A stretch of 64,000 nucleotides of DNA from positions 57,178 to 121,177 of the forward strand of contig NZ_JASCIQ010000027.1 of NCBI RefSeq assembly GCF_029968035.1, in the 5' to 3' direction. Position numbers and translations under genes: made by a program. Below, one piece after another: positions 32,940-40,954 of the stretch (within the stretch, counting starts at the first letter, position 1; each line of letters opens with the position of its first letter). The notes under the pieces were generated by a model, which saw only the letters and a list, made by a program, of their open reading frames with translations, made no database searches and was not told the origin of the DNA. Origin of the DNA: Streptomyces cavernicola (lineage in GTDB: Bacteria > Actinomycetota > Actinomycetes > Streptomycetales > Streptomycetaceae).

Positions 32940-34502
32940 TCAGGAAGGGCCGCCGGGAGCGCTCGCGTAGCGCGCCTTCAGCTTGCCTTTGACGAGCTTG
33001 CCGGTGGGTGTGCGCGGCAGGCTCTCGACGAAGTCGACGCTGCGGGGCGCTTTGTAGTGCGCGATGCGGGAGCGGACGTGGTCGATGAGCCGCCGTTCAA
33101 GGTCCGGGCCTGGGCGCAGGTCGGGCGAGGCCTGGACGACCGCCTTGACCGATTCCCCCATCTCCGCGTCCGGTACGCCGATGACCGCGACGTCGACGAC
33201 GTCGGGATGCAGGGCGAGTACGTCCTCCACCTCCTGCGGGTAGATGTTCACCCCACCCGAGATGATCATGAATGCTTTGCGGTCGGTGAGGAACAGGTAA
33301 CCGTCCTCGTCGACGTAGCCGAGGTCACCGACGGTCGCCCACATCGGATGGTCCGGGTGATGTGCGGCCTTGGTCTTCTCCGCGTCCCCGAGGTACTCGA
33401 ACCCGCCCTCCTCGCGTACGAAGTAGATCGTGCCGGTCTCCCCCGCGGGCAGCGGCCGGCCCTCGTCGTCGCAGACGCGCAGCTCCCCGAGGAGGGACCG
33501 GCCCACCGATCCGGGTTTGCTCAGCCACTCCTCGGAGGTGATGAACGTGGTGCCGATGCCCTCGGTCGAGGCGTAGTACTCGTAGAGGACGGGCCCCCAC
33601 CAGTCGAGCATCGCGCGTTTGACGTCGGGCGGGCACGGGGCGGCGGCGTGCACGGCCACGCGGTGACTCGAGAGGTCGTGCGCGGTGCGGGTCTTCTCCG
33701 GGAGTCGCAGCATCCGGATGAACATGGTCGGCACCCACTGGCTGTGCGTCACCCGGTACCGCTCGATCGCCCGCAACGCGTCCTCGGCGTCGAAGCGTTC
33801 CATCATCACGACCGTGCCGCCGACCGCGTGCACCGACGCCCCGTACCGGAGCGGGGCGGCGTGGTAGACGGGCGCCGGGGACAGGTACACCGTGTCCCGG
33901 TCGAATCCGTAGAACGCCCGCGTGAGTTCGACCAGTACGTCGCCTTCCTCCCCCACCTGGCGGTCCGGGAGTTCGGGGCGGATTCCCTTGGGGCGGCCGG
34001 TCGTTCCCGAGGAGTAGAGCAGGTCGGCGCCCCTCGGCTGGTCGGCGGGCGGCTCGGGCGAGGCGGCGGCGAGGGCGGGCTCGTAGTCCTCGTACCCGGC
34101 GACCGGGCCTCCGTAGGCGAGGCGGATCCGCACGGCCGGGGTGCGGTCGGCCAGTTCCGCAGTCAGCCCCTGCGCCAGGTCGGCCAGCGCGTGGGACACG
34201 ACCAGGGCGGCGGCCCCGGAGTCCGCGACGATGTAGGCGACCTCGGACGCCCCGAGGTGGCTGTTGACGAGGGTGATGTACAGGCCCGAGCGGACCGCCG
34301 CCCAGTACACCTCGTACGCGTGGATCGAGTTGTCCGTCAGCAGGGCGACCACGTCGCCACGGCGCAGACCGGCGTCGTGCAGCACATGCGCCAGACGTAC
34401 GGAGCGCTCTTCGAGCTCGGCGTAGGTCAGCCGGTCGCCGGTCGCGGCCATGACCACGGCGGCGCGGTGCGGATCTGTCGCGACATGGGCACCTGGGTAC
34501 AT
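32940..34502 (-). CDS. Acyl-CoA synthetase (AMP-dependent ligase)
   Basis: A 520-residue ANL-family ligase that activates a carboxylic acid to its CoA thioester through an acyl-adenylate. Motifs: P-loop YSSGTTGRPKGI, YEYYASTEGIG (A5), the Asp of VGDLGYVDEDGY and the C-terminal catalytic Lys in RTPTGKLVKGKLK. The ATG at 34500-34502 follows GAAGGGA; a longer frame to 34775 has no comparable start. It is divergent from the second TetR gene with two operator-like dyads between, and replaces functionally the decayed synthetase at 29984. Confidence 0.93.
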   Translation of the reverse strand: MYPGAHVATDPHRAAVVMAATGDRLTYAELEERSVRLAHVLHDAGLRRGDVVALLTDNSIHAYEVYWAAVRSGLYITLVNSHLGASEVAYIVADSGAAALVVSHALADLAQGLTAELADRTPAVRIRLAYGGPVAGYEDYEPALAAASPEPPADQPRGADLLYSSGTTGRPKGIRPELPDRQVGEEGDVLVELTRAFYGFDRDTVYLSPAPVYHAAPLRYGASVHAVGGTVVMMERFDAEDALRAIERYRVTHSQWVPTMFIRMLRLPEKTRTAHDLSSHRVAVHAAAPCPPDVKRAMLDWWGPVLYEYYASTEGIGTTFITSEEWLSKPGSVGRSLLGELRVCDDEGRPLPAGETGTIYFVREEGGFEYLGDAEKTKAAHHPDHPMWATVGDLGYVDEDGYLFLTDRKAFMIISGGVNIYPQEVEDVLALHPDVVDVAVIGVPDAEMGESVKAVVQASPDLRPGPDLERRLIDHVRSRIAHYKAPRSVDFVESLPRTPTGKLVKGKLKARYASAPGGPS

Positions 34503-34520
34503 GGGATCCCTTCGCCGGAG

Positions 34521-34536
34521 TAACGAGCGATCGTTA
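34521..34536. promoter_or_regulatory. Palindromic operator, site 3
   Basis: TAACGA-GCGA-TCGTTA, 19 bp upstream of the ligase start; it shares the GATCGTTAAG half with sites 2 and 4. Confidence 0.65.
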
Positions 34537-34681
34537 AGTACCATGCCACCACGGCCAGTTGACGCCGACAAGCCCTCGCGCCGGACTCTCTCCCCCGCCC
34601 CTGCACACGCGCCGTACCGGGCCTCCCCGGGCACGACCACAGCAGCTCGGACGACCGGCGGCGCTACGATGGACACCTGTA

Positions 34682-34691
34682 CGAACGTTCG
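34682..34691. promoter_or_regulatory. Palindromic operator, site 5
   Basis: CGAACGTTCG lies 53 bp before the start of the TetR gene at 34744, in the divergent region with the acyl-CoA ligase. Probable autoregulatory site. Confidence 0.55.
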
Positions 34692-34743
34692 GCCAGCACT
34701 GTGACTGTGACTGTCCGGAGCGCGCCCTTGTGATCGGAGAACC

Positions 34744-35361
34744 GTGAGCACCCGTCCCCCAGGCCACGCCGCCATCGTCAGGGCGGCCCGCGCGGAGTTC
34801 GCCGAGCGGGGCTACGGTGCGACGTCGATCCGGGACATCGCGCAGCGCGCAGGGGTCAGCCTGTCGGCGCTGTACTACTACTACAAGGGCAAGCAGGACC
34901 TGCTCGTGGCCATTCTGGACGACGCCCAGGACGCCTACTTCAGCTCCTGCGAACAGGCCCTGGCCGAGGCGGGCGAGGATCCGGCGGAGCAGCTGGAGGC
35001 CCTCGTCGAGGCCACGGTCCGGTACCGCAGCACCCACGCGAGCAAGAGCAACATCCTGCTGTCCGAGGAACGCAGCCTGGAGCCGGAGCACCTGGAGCGC
35101 TACCGGGCCGACAACGCCCGAAGCACCCGGCGGTTCCGCGACATCATCGAGCGGGGCGTGCAGGACGGGTTGTTCCTCACCCCGTACCCCGACGACGCCC
35201 GGCGCGCGGTCATCGCCATGTGCAATGCGGTGGCGCAGTGGTACGAGCCGGGGGGCGCGCTCTCCGAGGACGACCTCGTCGAACGCTATGTGTCCCTGGC
35301 CCTGACCGCGGTGGAGTACCGCCCCCGTGCCCCGCGCAGGGCCTCACGGACTCAGGCGTAG
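34744..35361 (+). CDS. TetR-family regulator
   Basis: A 205-residue TetR protein starting with GTG after GGAGAACC. Helix-turn-helix: TSIRDIAQRAGVSLSALYYY, then YKGKQDLLVAIL. The C-terminal part (RAVIAMCNAVAQWYEPGGAL) is strikingly like that of the TetR at 32275, indicating a duplicated pair flanking the ligase. With five related palindromes in the cluster, one or both probably repress the acyl-CoA genes and are released by a CoA thioester. It overlaps the MaoC gene by 10 bp at the convergent ends. Confidence 0.92.
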   Translation: MSTRPPGHAAIVRAARAEFAERGYGATSIRDIAQRAGVSLSALYYYYKGKQDLLVAILDDAQDAYFSSCEQALAEAGEDPAEQLEALVEATVRYRSTHASKSNILLSEERSLEPEHLERYRADNARSTRRFRDIIERGVQDGLFLTPYPDDARRAVIAMCNAVAQWYEPGGALSEDDLVERYVSLALTAVEYRPRAPRRASRTQA

Positions 35362-36254
35362 CCGACGGTTCCCGTGCAGGCCGGGGCCCCTCCTCGGGTG
35401 CCCGCGTTCAACTCCGCGCCCCCTTCCGCCGGTTGCCCGGCCACCCTCACCTCGTCCGGCAGGAACAGCGGGCTGCGCAGACGGTACGCGAACGACTCCA
35501 CCCGGCGTTCCGGGGCGAAGCGGCGCGGCAGTTCGAGCAGGGCCAGGGCCAGGAGCGGGCCGTGCACCACAAGGTCCGGGTAGCCCTCCACTTCGGTGGC
35601 GTAGTCACGGTCGTAATGGATGCGATGCGCGTTGTACGTGAGCGCACTGAAGCGGAACAGCAGGGCGGGGTCGGGGCGCAGGGTGTACGTCCACGGGGCG
35701 GAGGGATCCGTAGGCGTTGATGCGGTCGGCGGCCGCGTGACTGCAGGGGCCTCGGGGACGGGCTGCTTGTAAACGATGTCCTGCTCCTCGACAGCCCTCA
35801 ACTCTCCCTGTACACGTAGTTCGTGACGAGTGGTCACAAGGAGCAGCCAACCGGATCCGCCGCGGCGCACCCGGACGCGCGCGGCCGATGAGCGCCGGGT
35901 CAGGAGGTCGCCGACCAGGATCGGTGCGCGGAGCTCAAGGCGGCCGCCGCCGAACATGCGGCGGCGGTCCGGGAGCGGCGGCAGGAAGGGCCCGGCCTGC
36001 GGATGGCCGTCCTCGCCGAGGTCGGCCTGTGCGGGGCGGTCGAGCAGGTACAGCCAGTGCCAGAGCGGCGGCAACACGTCGCCCACGCCCATGGCCGGCG
36101 GCTCCTGGTCGAAGAGCCCGGCCAGGGCCCGCGCGGGTGCGGCCGTGACGAACTCGCTCAGCTCGACCGGCTCCGGCCGCCACTCCCGCTCGACGGCGGC
36201 GAAGTGCTCGGGGACCCGGTCCCGGCCGTCGGCGGCGCGCGCAACCCCGCTCAC
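35352..36254 (-). CDS. MaoC/FAS1-like dehydratase
   Basis: A 300-residue double-hotdog protein. The N-terminal half is a FAS1-like dehydratase domain (FGGGRLELRAPILVGD) and the C-terminal half carries the hydratase motif YNAHRIHYDRDYA with the catalytic Asp/His region, followed by VVHGPLLALALL. It probably hydrates an enoyl-CoA. A GTG start overlaps the TGA of the DUF35 gene (GTGA), so they are coupled; in sterol side-chain degradation MaoC and DUF35 proteins form complexes. Last gene of the minus-strand operon. Confidence 0.88.
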   Translation of the reverse strand: MSGVARAADGRDRVPEHFAAVEREWRPEPVELSEFVTAAPARALAGLFDQEPPAMGVGDVLPPLWHWLYLLDRPAQADLGEDGHPQAGPFLPPLPDRRRMFGGGRLELRAPILVGDLLTRRSSAARVRVRRGGSGWLLLVTTRHELRVQGELRAVEEQDIVYKQPVPEAPAVTRPPTASTPTDPSAPWTYTLRPDPALLFRFSALTYNAHRIHYDRDYATEVEGYPDLVVHGPLLALALLELPRRFAPERRVESFAYRLRSPLFLPDEVRVAGQPAEGGAELNAGTRGGAPACTGTVGYA

Positions 36255-36481
36255 CCGAGTGCCTCCGCCGTGCCGAGCAGAGCCGTCGCCTGACTCGACA
36301 GGACACCGCCATTGCCGTTGACCAACGCGACGCGCGCGCCCGGCTCGGCGTCACCGCAGTGCGGGCAGAGCACCCTCGGGTGGAACACGGCTCGCTCGCA
36401 GGCCGTGCAGTGCTGGAAGCGGAGCTCGCCGGCGGCGAGGCCTTCGGCGTACGCCACGGTGGGCGCGGTCGGCTCGCTCAT
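36251..36481 (-). CDS. DUF35 zinc-ribbon OB-fold protein, short
   Basis: A 76-residue protein with a rubredoxin-like zinc ribbon (CTACERAVFHPRVLCPHCGD) followed by only the beginning of the OB-fold (ALVNGNGGVLSSQATALLG). Usual DUF35 proteins are about 130-150 residues, so most of the OB-fold is absent. It is coupled at both ends: ATGA with the upstream acyl-CoA dehydrogenase and GTGA with MaoC. It may be a shortened functional partner of MaoC or a truncated relic held in the operon. Confidence 0.75.
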   Translation of the reverse strand: MSEPTAPTVAYAEGLAAGELRFQHCTACERAVFHPRVLCPHCGDAEPGARVALVNGNGGVLSSQATALLGTAEALG

Positions 36482-37662
36482 CCGCGGCCTCCGTCGTCGA
36501 TCGGGTTGCGGGCGATGTGCTGCTTGACGATGACGCCCAGCTGGATCTCGTTGGTGCCCTCGCCGACGATCATCAGCGGGGCGTCGCGGAAGTAGCGCTC
36601 GACGTCGAACTCGGTGGAGTAGCCGTAACCGCCGTGCACGCGGACCGCGTTGAGGGCGATCTCCATGCACACCTCGGACGCGAACAGTTTCGCCATGCCC
36701 GCCTCCATGTCCGCGCGCTGCCCCGCGTCCACGCGGGCGGCGGCGTCCAGGGTGAGCAGCCGGGCGGCGCGCAGTTTGGTGGCCCCCTCGGCGAGGTAGT
36801 TCCCGACGGTTTGGTGCCGCCAGATCGGCTTGCCGAAGCTGTGCCGTTCCTGCGCGTACCGGGTGGCGTCGTTCAGGGCGGCCTGGGCGACGCCGAGGGC
36901 CCGGGATGCGACCTGGATGCGGCCGATCTCCAGGCCGCGCATCATCTGCGCGAAGCCGACGCCCGCCGTGCCGCCGAGCACCGCGCTCTCCGGGACCCGG
37001 ACGTCGTCGAAGGTCACCTCGCAGCTCTCGACGCCCTTGTAGCCGAGCTTGGGCAAATCCTCGGAGACCTGGTAGCCCGCGCTCTTCTCGACGAGGAGGA
37101 TGGAGAAGCCCTTGCCCTGCTTCGGTTCCGTACGGCAGAGCAGTGCGATCAGACCGGCCCGGCGGGAGTTGGTGATCCACGTCTTGGAGCCGTTGACGGT
37201 CCAGGTGCCGTCGGCGAGTACCGCCTTGGTGCGCATGTTCTGCAGGTCGGAGCCGCCGCTCGGCTCGGTGAGCGCCATGGTGGCGCGCAGCTCGCCGGTG
37301 GCCATGCGGGGCAGGTAGGCGGCCTGCTGCTGCGGAGTGCCGAAGGTGCGGATCAGATACGTGACCACCGAGTGGCCGCCCATGGCCCCGGACAGCGACA
37401 TCCAGCCGCGCGCCAACTCCTGCGCCACCAGCGCGAAGCACGCGGTCGAGACGTCCGTGCCGCCGTACTCGGCCGGCGCCAACAAGCCGTACACGCCGAG
37501 CTTCTTCATCTTCTCGATCAGCCGCCCCGGATAGGCGTTCGCATGCTCCAACTCCCTTACGACCTGGAGGACTTCGGTGTCGACGAAGTCGGCGACGACT
37601 TCGACGACGGCGCGCTCCTCGTCGTCGAGTCGCGCCGTCAGCGGGATCTCCGTCATGGCCAT
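36478..37662 (-). CDS. Acyl-CoA dehydrogenase
   Basis: A 394-residue acyl-CoA dehydrogenase. Signatures: MALTEPSGGSDLQNMRTKAV and the C-terminal IVGEGTNEIQLGVI, which holds the catalytic Glu. It lies 3 bp after the next dehydrogenase gene (37666-38841) and overlaps the DUF35 gene, so the two dehydrogenases may work together; in sterol side-chain catabolism such adjacent pairs form heterotetramers, though each of these has its own Glu. Confidence 0.92.
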   Translation of the reverse strand: MAMTEIPLTARLDDEERAVVEVVADFVDTEVLQVVRELEHANAYPGRLIEKMKKLGVYGLLAPAEYGGTDVSTACFALVAQELARGWMSLSGAMGGHSVVTYLIRTFGTPQQQAAYLPRMATGELRATMALTEPSGGSDLQNMRTKAVLADGTWTVNGSKTWITNSRRAGLIALLCRTEPKQGKGFSILLVEKSAGYQVSEDLPKLGYKGVESCEVTFDDVRVPESAVLGGTAGVGFAQMMRGLEIGRIQVASRALGVAQAALNDATRYAQERHSFGKPIWRHQTVGNYLAEGATKLRAARLLTLDAAARVDAGQRADMEAGMAKLFASEVCMEIALNAVRVHGGYGYSTEFDVERYFRDAPLMIVGEGTNEIQLGVIVKQHIARNPIDDGGRG

Positions 37663-37665
37663 GGG

Positions 37666-38841
37666 CTACTTCACGTCCTTGCGCACTGCGTCCGGCGTCG
37701 CATCCTTCAGGAGGGCCTTGCCGATGATGAGCTGCTGGATCTCGCTGGTGCCCTCGTAGATGCGGAAGAGGCGGGCGTCGCGGAAACAGCGCTCGACGAC
37801 GGTGCCGCGCATGTAGCCCATGCCGCCGTGGATCTGCACCGCGAGGTCCGCGGCCTTGGACGCCATCTCCGAGCAGAACAGCTTCGCCGCCGAGGGTGCG
37901 ATACGCCGGTCCTCGCCCGAGTCGTACTGCCGGGCCGCTTCGAGGACCATCGCCCGGCCCGCGTACAGGCCGGTCTTGATCTCCGCGAGCATCGCCTGGA
38001 CCAGCTGGAACTCGCCGATCGGCCGGCCGCCCTGCCTGTTGGAAGCGGCGTACGCGACGGACTCCTCCAGGATCCGCTCGGCCATGCCGACGCACAGCGC
38101 GGCGATGTGCACCCGGCCGCGGACCAGCGACTTCATCGCCGTGCCGAAGCCCGCGCCCTCCTCGCCACCGACCAGGCTGTCCTTGGGGACCCGTACGTCG
38201 TCGAAGAACACCTCGGCCGTCCACGCTCCGGCCTGGCCCGTCTTGCGGTCCTTCGGGCCGACGGTGAGGCCCGGCAGACCCCGCTCGACCAGGAACACGG
38301 AGATGCCCTTCGTGCCGCGGCTCTCCTCGCCGGTACGGGCGAACACCACGAACAGGTCGGCGAGCGGGGCGTTGGTGATGAAGCGCTTGGCCCCTGAGAT
38401 GACGTATGCGCCGTCCTCCCCGTCCCGTACGGCCCGTGTGGTCAGCCCCGACGGGTCGGATCCGGCCTCGGCCTCCGTGAGGGCGAACGAGGCGACCGCG
38501 CCCTCGGCGAGCCGGGGCAGCCAGTGCCGTTGCTGCTCCTCGGTGCCCGCGTTGACCAGGACCTGCCCCGCGATGCCGTTGTTCGTGCCGAACATCGAGC
38601 GGAACGCGGGCGTGGTGTAGCCGAACTCGAAGGCCAGGCGCACGTCTTCGGAGAGGCTCGCACCCAGGCCGCCGTACTCCTCGGGGAGCGTGTAGCCGAA
38701 CAGGCCCATGTCGACGGCCTTGCGCCGGACGTCCTCCGGGATCGCGTCGCTCTCCTCGATCTCGTCCTCGCGCGGTACGACGTCCTCGCGGACGAAGCGG
38801 CGCACCGAGTCGAGCACCGCCTTGAAGTCAGCGGCTTCCAT
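37666..38841 (-). CDS. Acyl-CoA dehydrogenase
   Basis: A 391-residue acyl-CoA dehydrogenase: FALTEAEAGSDPSGLTTRAV and FRIYEGTSEIQQLIIGKALL with the catalytic Glu, close to medium/short-chain enzymes. It follows the thiolase by 50 bp and precedes the next dehydrogenase by 3 bp in the same operon. Confidence 0.93.
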   Translation of the reverse strand: MEAADFKAVLDSVRRFVREDVVPREDEIEESDAIPEDVRRKAVDMGLFGYTLPEEYGGLGASLSEDVRLAFEFGYTTPAFRSMFGTNNGIAGQVLVNAGTEEQQRHWLPRLAEGAVASFALTEAEAGSDPSGLTTRAVRDGEDGAYVISGAKRFITNAPLADLFVVFARTGEESRGTKGISVFLVERGLPGLTVGPKDRKTGQAGAWTAEVFFDDVRVPKDSLVGGEEGAGFGTAMKSLVRGRVHIAALCVGMAERILEESVAYAASNRQGGRPIGEFQLVQAMLAEIKTGLYAGRAMVLEAARQYDSGEDRRIAPSAAKLFCSEMASKAADLAVQIHGGMGYMRGTVVERCFRDARLFRIYEGTSEIQQLIIGKALLKDATPDAVRKDVK

Positions 38842-38891
38842 GTGTGGTGTTCTCCCTCCTGCTCTGCTCGCCGGTTCAACTCGCCGGTGGA

Positions 38892-40064
38892 TCAGAGGAG
38901 TTCGAGCACGGTGGCGTTGGCCATGCCGCCGCCCTCGCACATCGACTGCAGTCCGTAGCGGATGCCGTTGTCCTTCATGTGGTGGACCAGAGTCGTCATG
39001 AGGCGAGCGCCGGAGCCGCCGAGCGGGTGGCCGAGGGCCATCGCGCCGCCGTTGGGGTTGAGCAGTGCGTAGTCCGCGCCGAGCTGCCGCTGCCAGCCGA
39101 GCGAGACGGAGGCGAAGGCCTCGTTGATCTCGAAGGCCCCGATGTCGGCGAGGGCGAGACCGGACCGCTCGAGGACCTTCTGCGTGGCCGGGATCGGGCC
39201 CTTGAGCATGGTGATCGGGTCGACGCCGGTGACGGTGCCGGTGTGGAAGCGGGCTAGCGGGGTCCAGCCGTTGCGGGCGGCGATCTCGCTCGTCGTGATG
39301 AGCAGCGCGGCCGAACCGTCCGAGATCTGCGAGGCGTTGCCCGCGGAGACGACGCCGTTCTCCTTGAACGGGGTCGTCAGTCCGCCCAGCGCCTCCAGGG
39401 TGCCGCCCCTGCGGATGCCCTCGTCGGTGTCGAAGACACGGGTGCCGCCGTCGGCGTCGGTGACCGTGACCGGGGTGATCTGGCCCTTGAAGCGGCCCTC
39501 GTCGACGGCGCGGGCGGCGCGCGCGTGCGAGTCCAGAGCGTGCTGGTCGAGCTCCTCGCGGCTCAGGCCGAACTCCTCGGCGATCATCTCCGCGCCGATG
39601 CCCTGGTTGAAGCGGAAGTGGTCGTAGCGTTCGGCGACCAGCGGCCCGAACGGCTCGCCCAGCTCGCCGCGCACCCGGCTCGACCCCATCGGCACGCGCG
39701 ACATCGACTCGACGCCCCCGGCCACCGCGATGTCGTACTGCCCGGCGATGACCCCGGCCGCCGCCTGGTGCACCGCCTGCTGGGACGAGCCGCACTGCCG
39801 GTCGACGGTCAGGCCCGGCACGTGCTCCGGCCAGCCCGCGGCGAGCACCGCGTACCGGCCGATACTGCCCGCCTGCTCGCCGACCTGGGACACACAGCCC
39901 CAGATCACGTCGTCCACAGCCCCCGGGTCGAGGCCGTTCCGCTCGGCCAGGGCGCCCAGGACGTGGGCGGACAGGTCGACGGGGTGGACGCCGGACAGCG
40001 CACCGCCCGGCTTGCCCTTGCCGACGGCTGTGCGTACGGCGTCGACGATGACTGCGTCACGCAT
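38892..40064 (-). CDS. Acetyl-CoA acetyltransferase (thiolase)
   Basis: A 390-residue thiolase that cleaves 3-ketoacyl-CoA with CoA. The nucleophile Cys91 is in VDRQCGSSQQAVHQA, and the other catalytic groups are in FEINEAFA, GGAMALGHPLGGSGAR and QSMCEGGGMANATV. The ATG at 40062-40064 follows AGAGGAG; the frame extends two codons to a TTG. It supplies the last step for the operon's dehydrogenases and hydratase. Confidence 0.95.
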   Translation of the reverse strand: MRDAVIVDAVRTAVGKGKPGGALSGVHPVDLSAHVLGALAERNGLDPGAVDDVIWGCVSQVGEQAGSIGRYAVLAAGWPEHVPGLTVDRQCGSSQQAVHQAAAGVIAGQYDIAVAGGVESMSRVPMGSSRVRGELGEPFGPLVAERYDHFRFNQGIGAEMIAEEFGLSREELDQHALDSHARAARAVDEGRFKGQITPVTVTDADGGTRVFDTDEGIRRGGTLEALGGLTTPFKENGVVSAGNASQISDGSAALLITTSEIAARNGWTPLARFHTGTVTGVDPITMLKGPIPATQKVLERSGLALADIGAFEINEAFASVSLGWQRQLGADYALLNPNGGAMALGHPLGGSGARLMTTLVHHMKDNGIRYGLQSMCEGGGMANATVLELL

Positions 40065-40151
40065 GAGCAACTCCTCTGGGAGGCAGGGAACTTGGGCCTG
40101 CCGTTTGGATCTTGCCGGGGTCGCGGGGCTTCCGAAGGCGGCCGGTCGTGA

Positions 40152-40907
40152 CTACCGCGGCGCCATCCGGATCGATCCGTCGAGGCGGATGGTCTCGCCG
40201 TTGAGCATCGGGTTGGCGACGATCGCCTCGACCAGCTGCGCGTACTCGGCGGGCTGCCCGAGGCGGCTCGGGTGCGGGACCTGCGCGCCGAGCGAGTCAC
40301 GGGCCTCCTGCGGCAGCCGCCCCAGCATCGGCGTCTCGAACAGGCCGGGCGCGATCGTCATGACGCGGATGTGCGTCCGGGCCAGGTCGCGCGCGATCGG
40401 CAAGGTCATGCCGACGACGCCGCCCTTCGACGCGGAGTACGCGCACTGCCCTATCTGCCCGTCGAACGCGGCCACCGATGCGGTGTTGACGATGACACCG
40501 CGGTCGCCGTCGACCGGCTCGTTGCCGCCCATCGCCGCCGCCGCGAGCCGGATCACGTTGAAGGTCCCGATCAGGTTGACCTCGACCACCTTCCGGAACC
40601 GCTCAAGCTCGTACGGGCCTTCCTTGCCGACCGTGCGACCCGCACTGCCGATGCCCGCGCAGTTGACGGTGACACGGAGCGGGGCGAGGGCGGTCGCGGC
40701 CTCGACGGCGGCGGTGACGTCGGCCTCGCCGGTGACGTCCCCGGGGACGAAGGTCGCGCCAATCTCCTTGGCCGCCGCTTCACCGCCCGACGAGGGCAGG
40801 TCGACGATGACGACATGTGCGCCGTTCGCCGCGAGACGCTCCGCGGTGGCCCGGCCGAGGCCCGAGGCGCCGCCGGTGACGAGGGCCGAACTGCCGTTGA
40901 TCTGCAT
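40152..40907 (-). CDS. SDR 3-hydroxyacyl-CoA dehydrogenase-like protein
   Basis: A 251-residue classical SDR: TGGASGLG cofactor loop, Ser144 in NTASVAAFDG, Tyr157 and Lys161 in YSASK. The FDGQIGQ stretch and the ending ETIRLDGSIRMAPR are typical of type-2 3-hydroxyacyl-CoA dehydrogenases, which would provide the second oxidation of beta-oxidation. A decayed homologue is at 27586-27884. It lies between an acyl-CoA dehydrogenase and the thiolase in one operon. Confidence 0.92.
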   Translation of the reverse strand: MQINGSSALVTGGASGLGRATAERLAANGAHVVIVDLPSSGGEAAAKEIGATFVPGDVTGEADVTAAVEAATALAPLRVTVNCAGIGSAGRTVGKEGPYELERFRKVVEVNLIGTFNVIRLAAAAMGGNEPVDGDRGVIVNTASVAAFDGQIGQCAYSASKGGVVGMTLPIARDLARTHIRVMTIAPGLFETPMLGRLPQEARDSLGAQVPHPSRLGQPAEYAQLVEAIVANPMLNGETIRLDGSIRMAPR

Positions 40908-40954
40908 GGTGTTGGGCTTCTCTTTCCTGTTGTCGTGTCGCCGGGCAGGGCTGT

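Noticed and set aside
32916..34523. Open frame of about 535 codons opposite the acyl-CoA ligase
   Set aside because: Shadow frame with no family features; the ligase on the minus strand has all its motifs.
36517..38397. Open frame of about 626 codons on the plus strand opposite the acyl-CoA dehydrogenases
   Set aside because: No recognisable motif and antisense to two well-supported enzymes.
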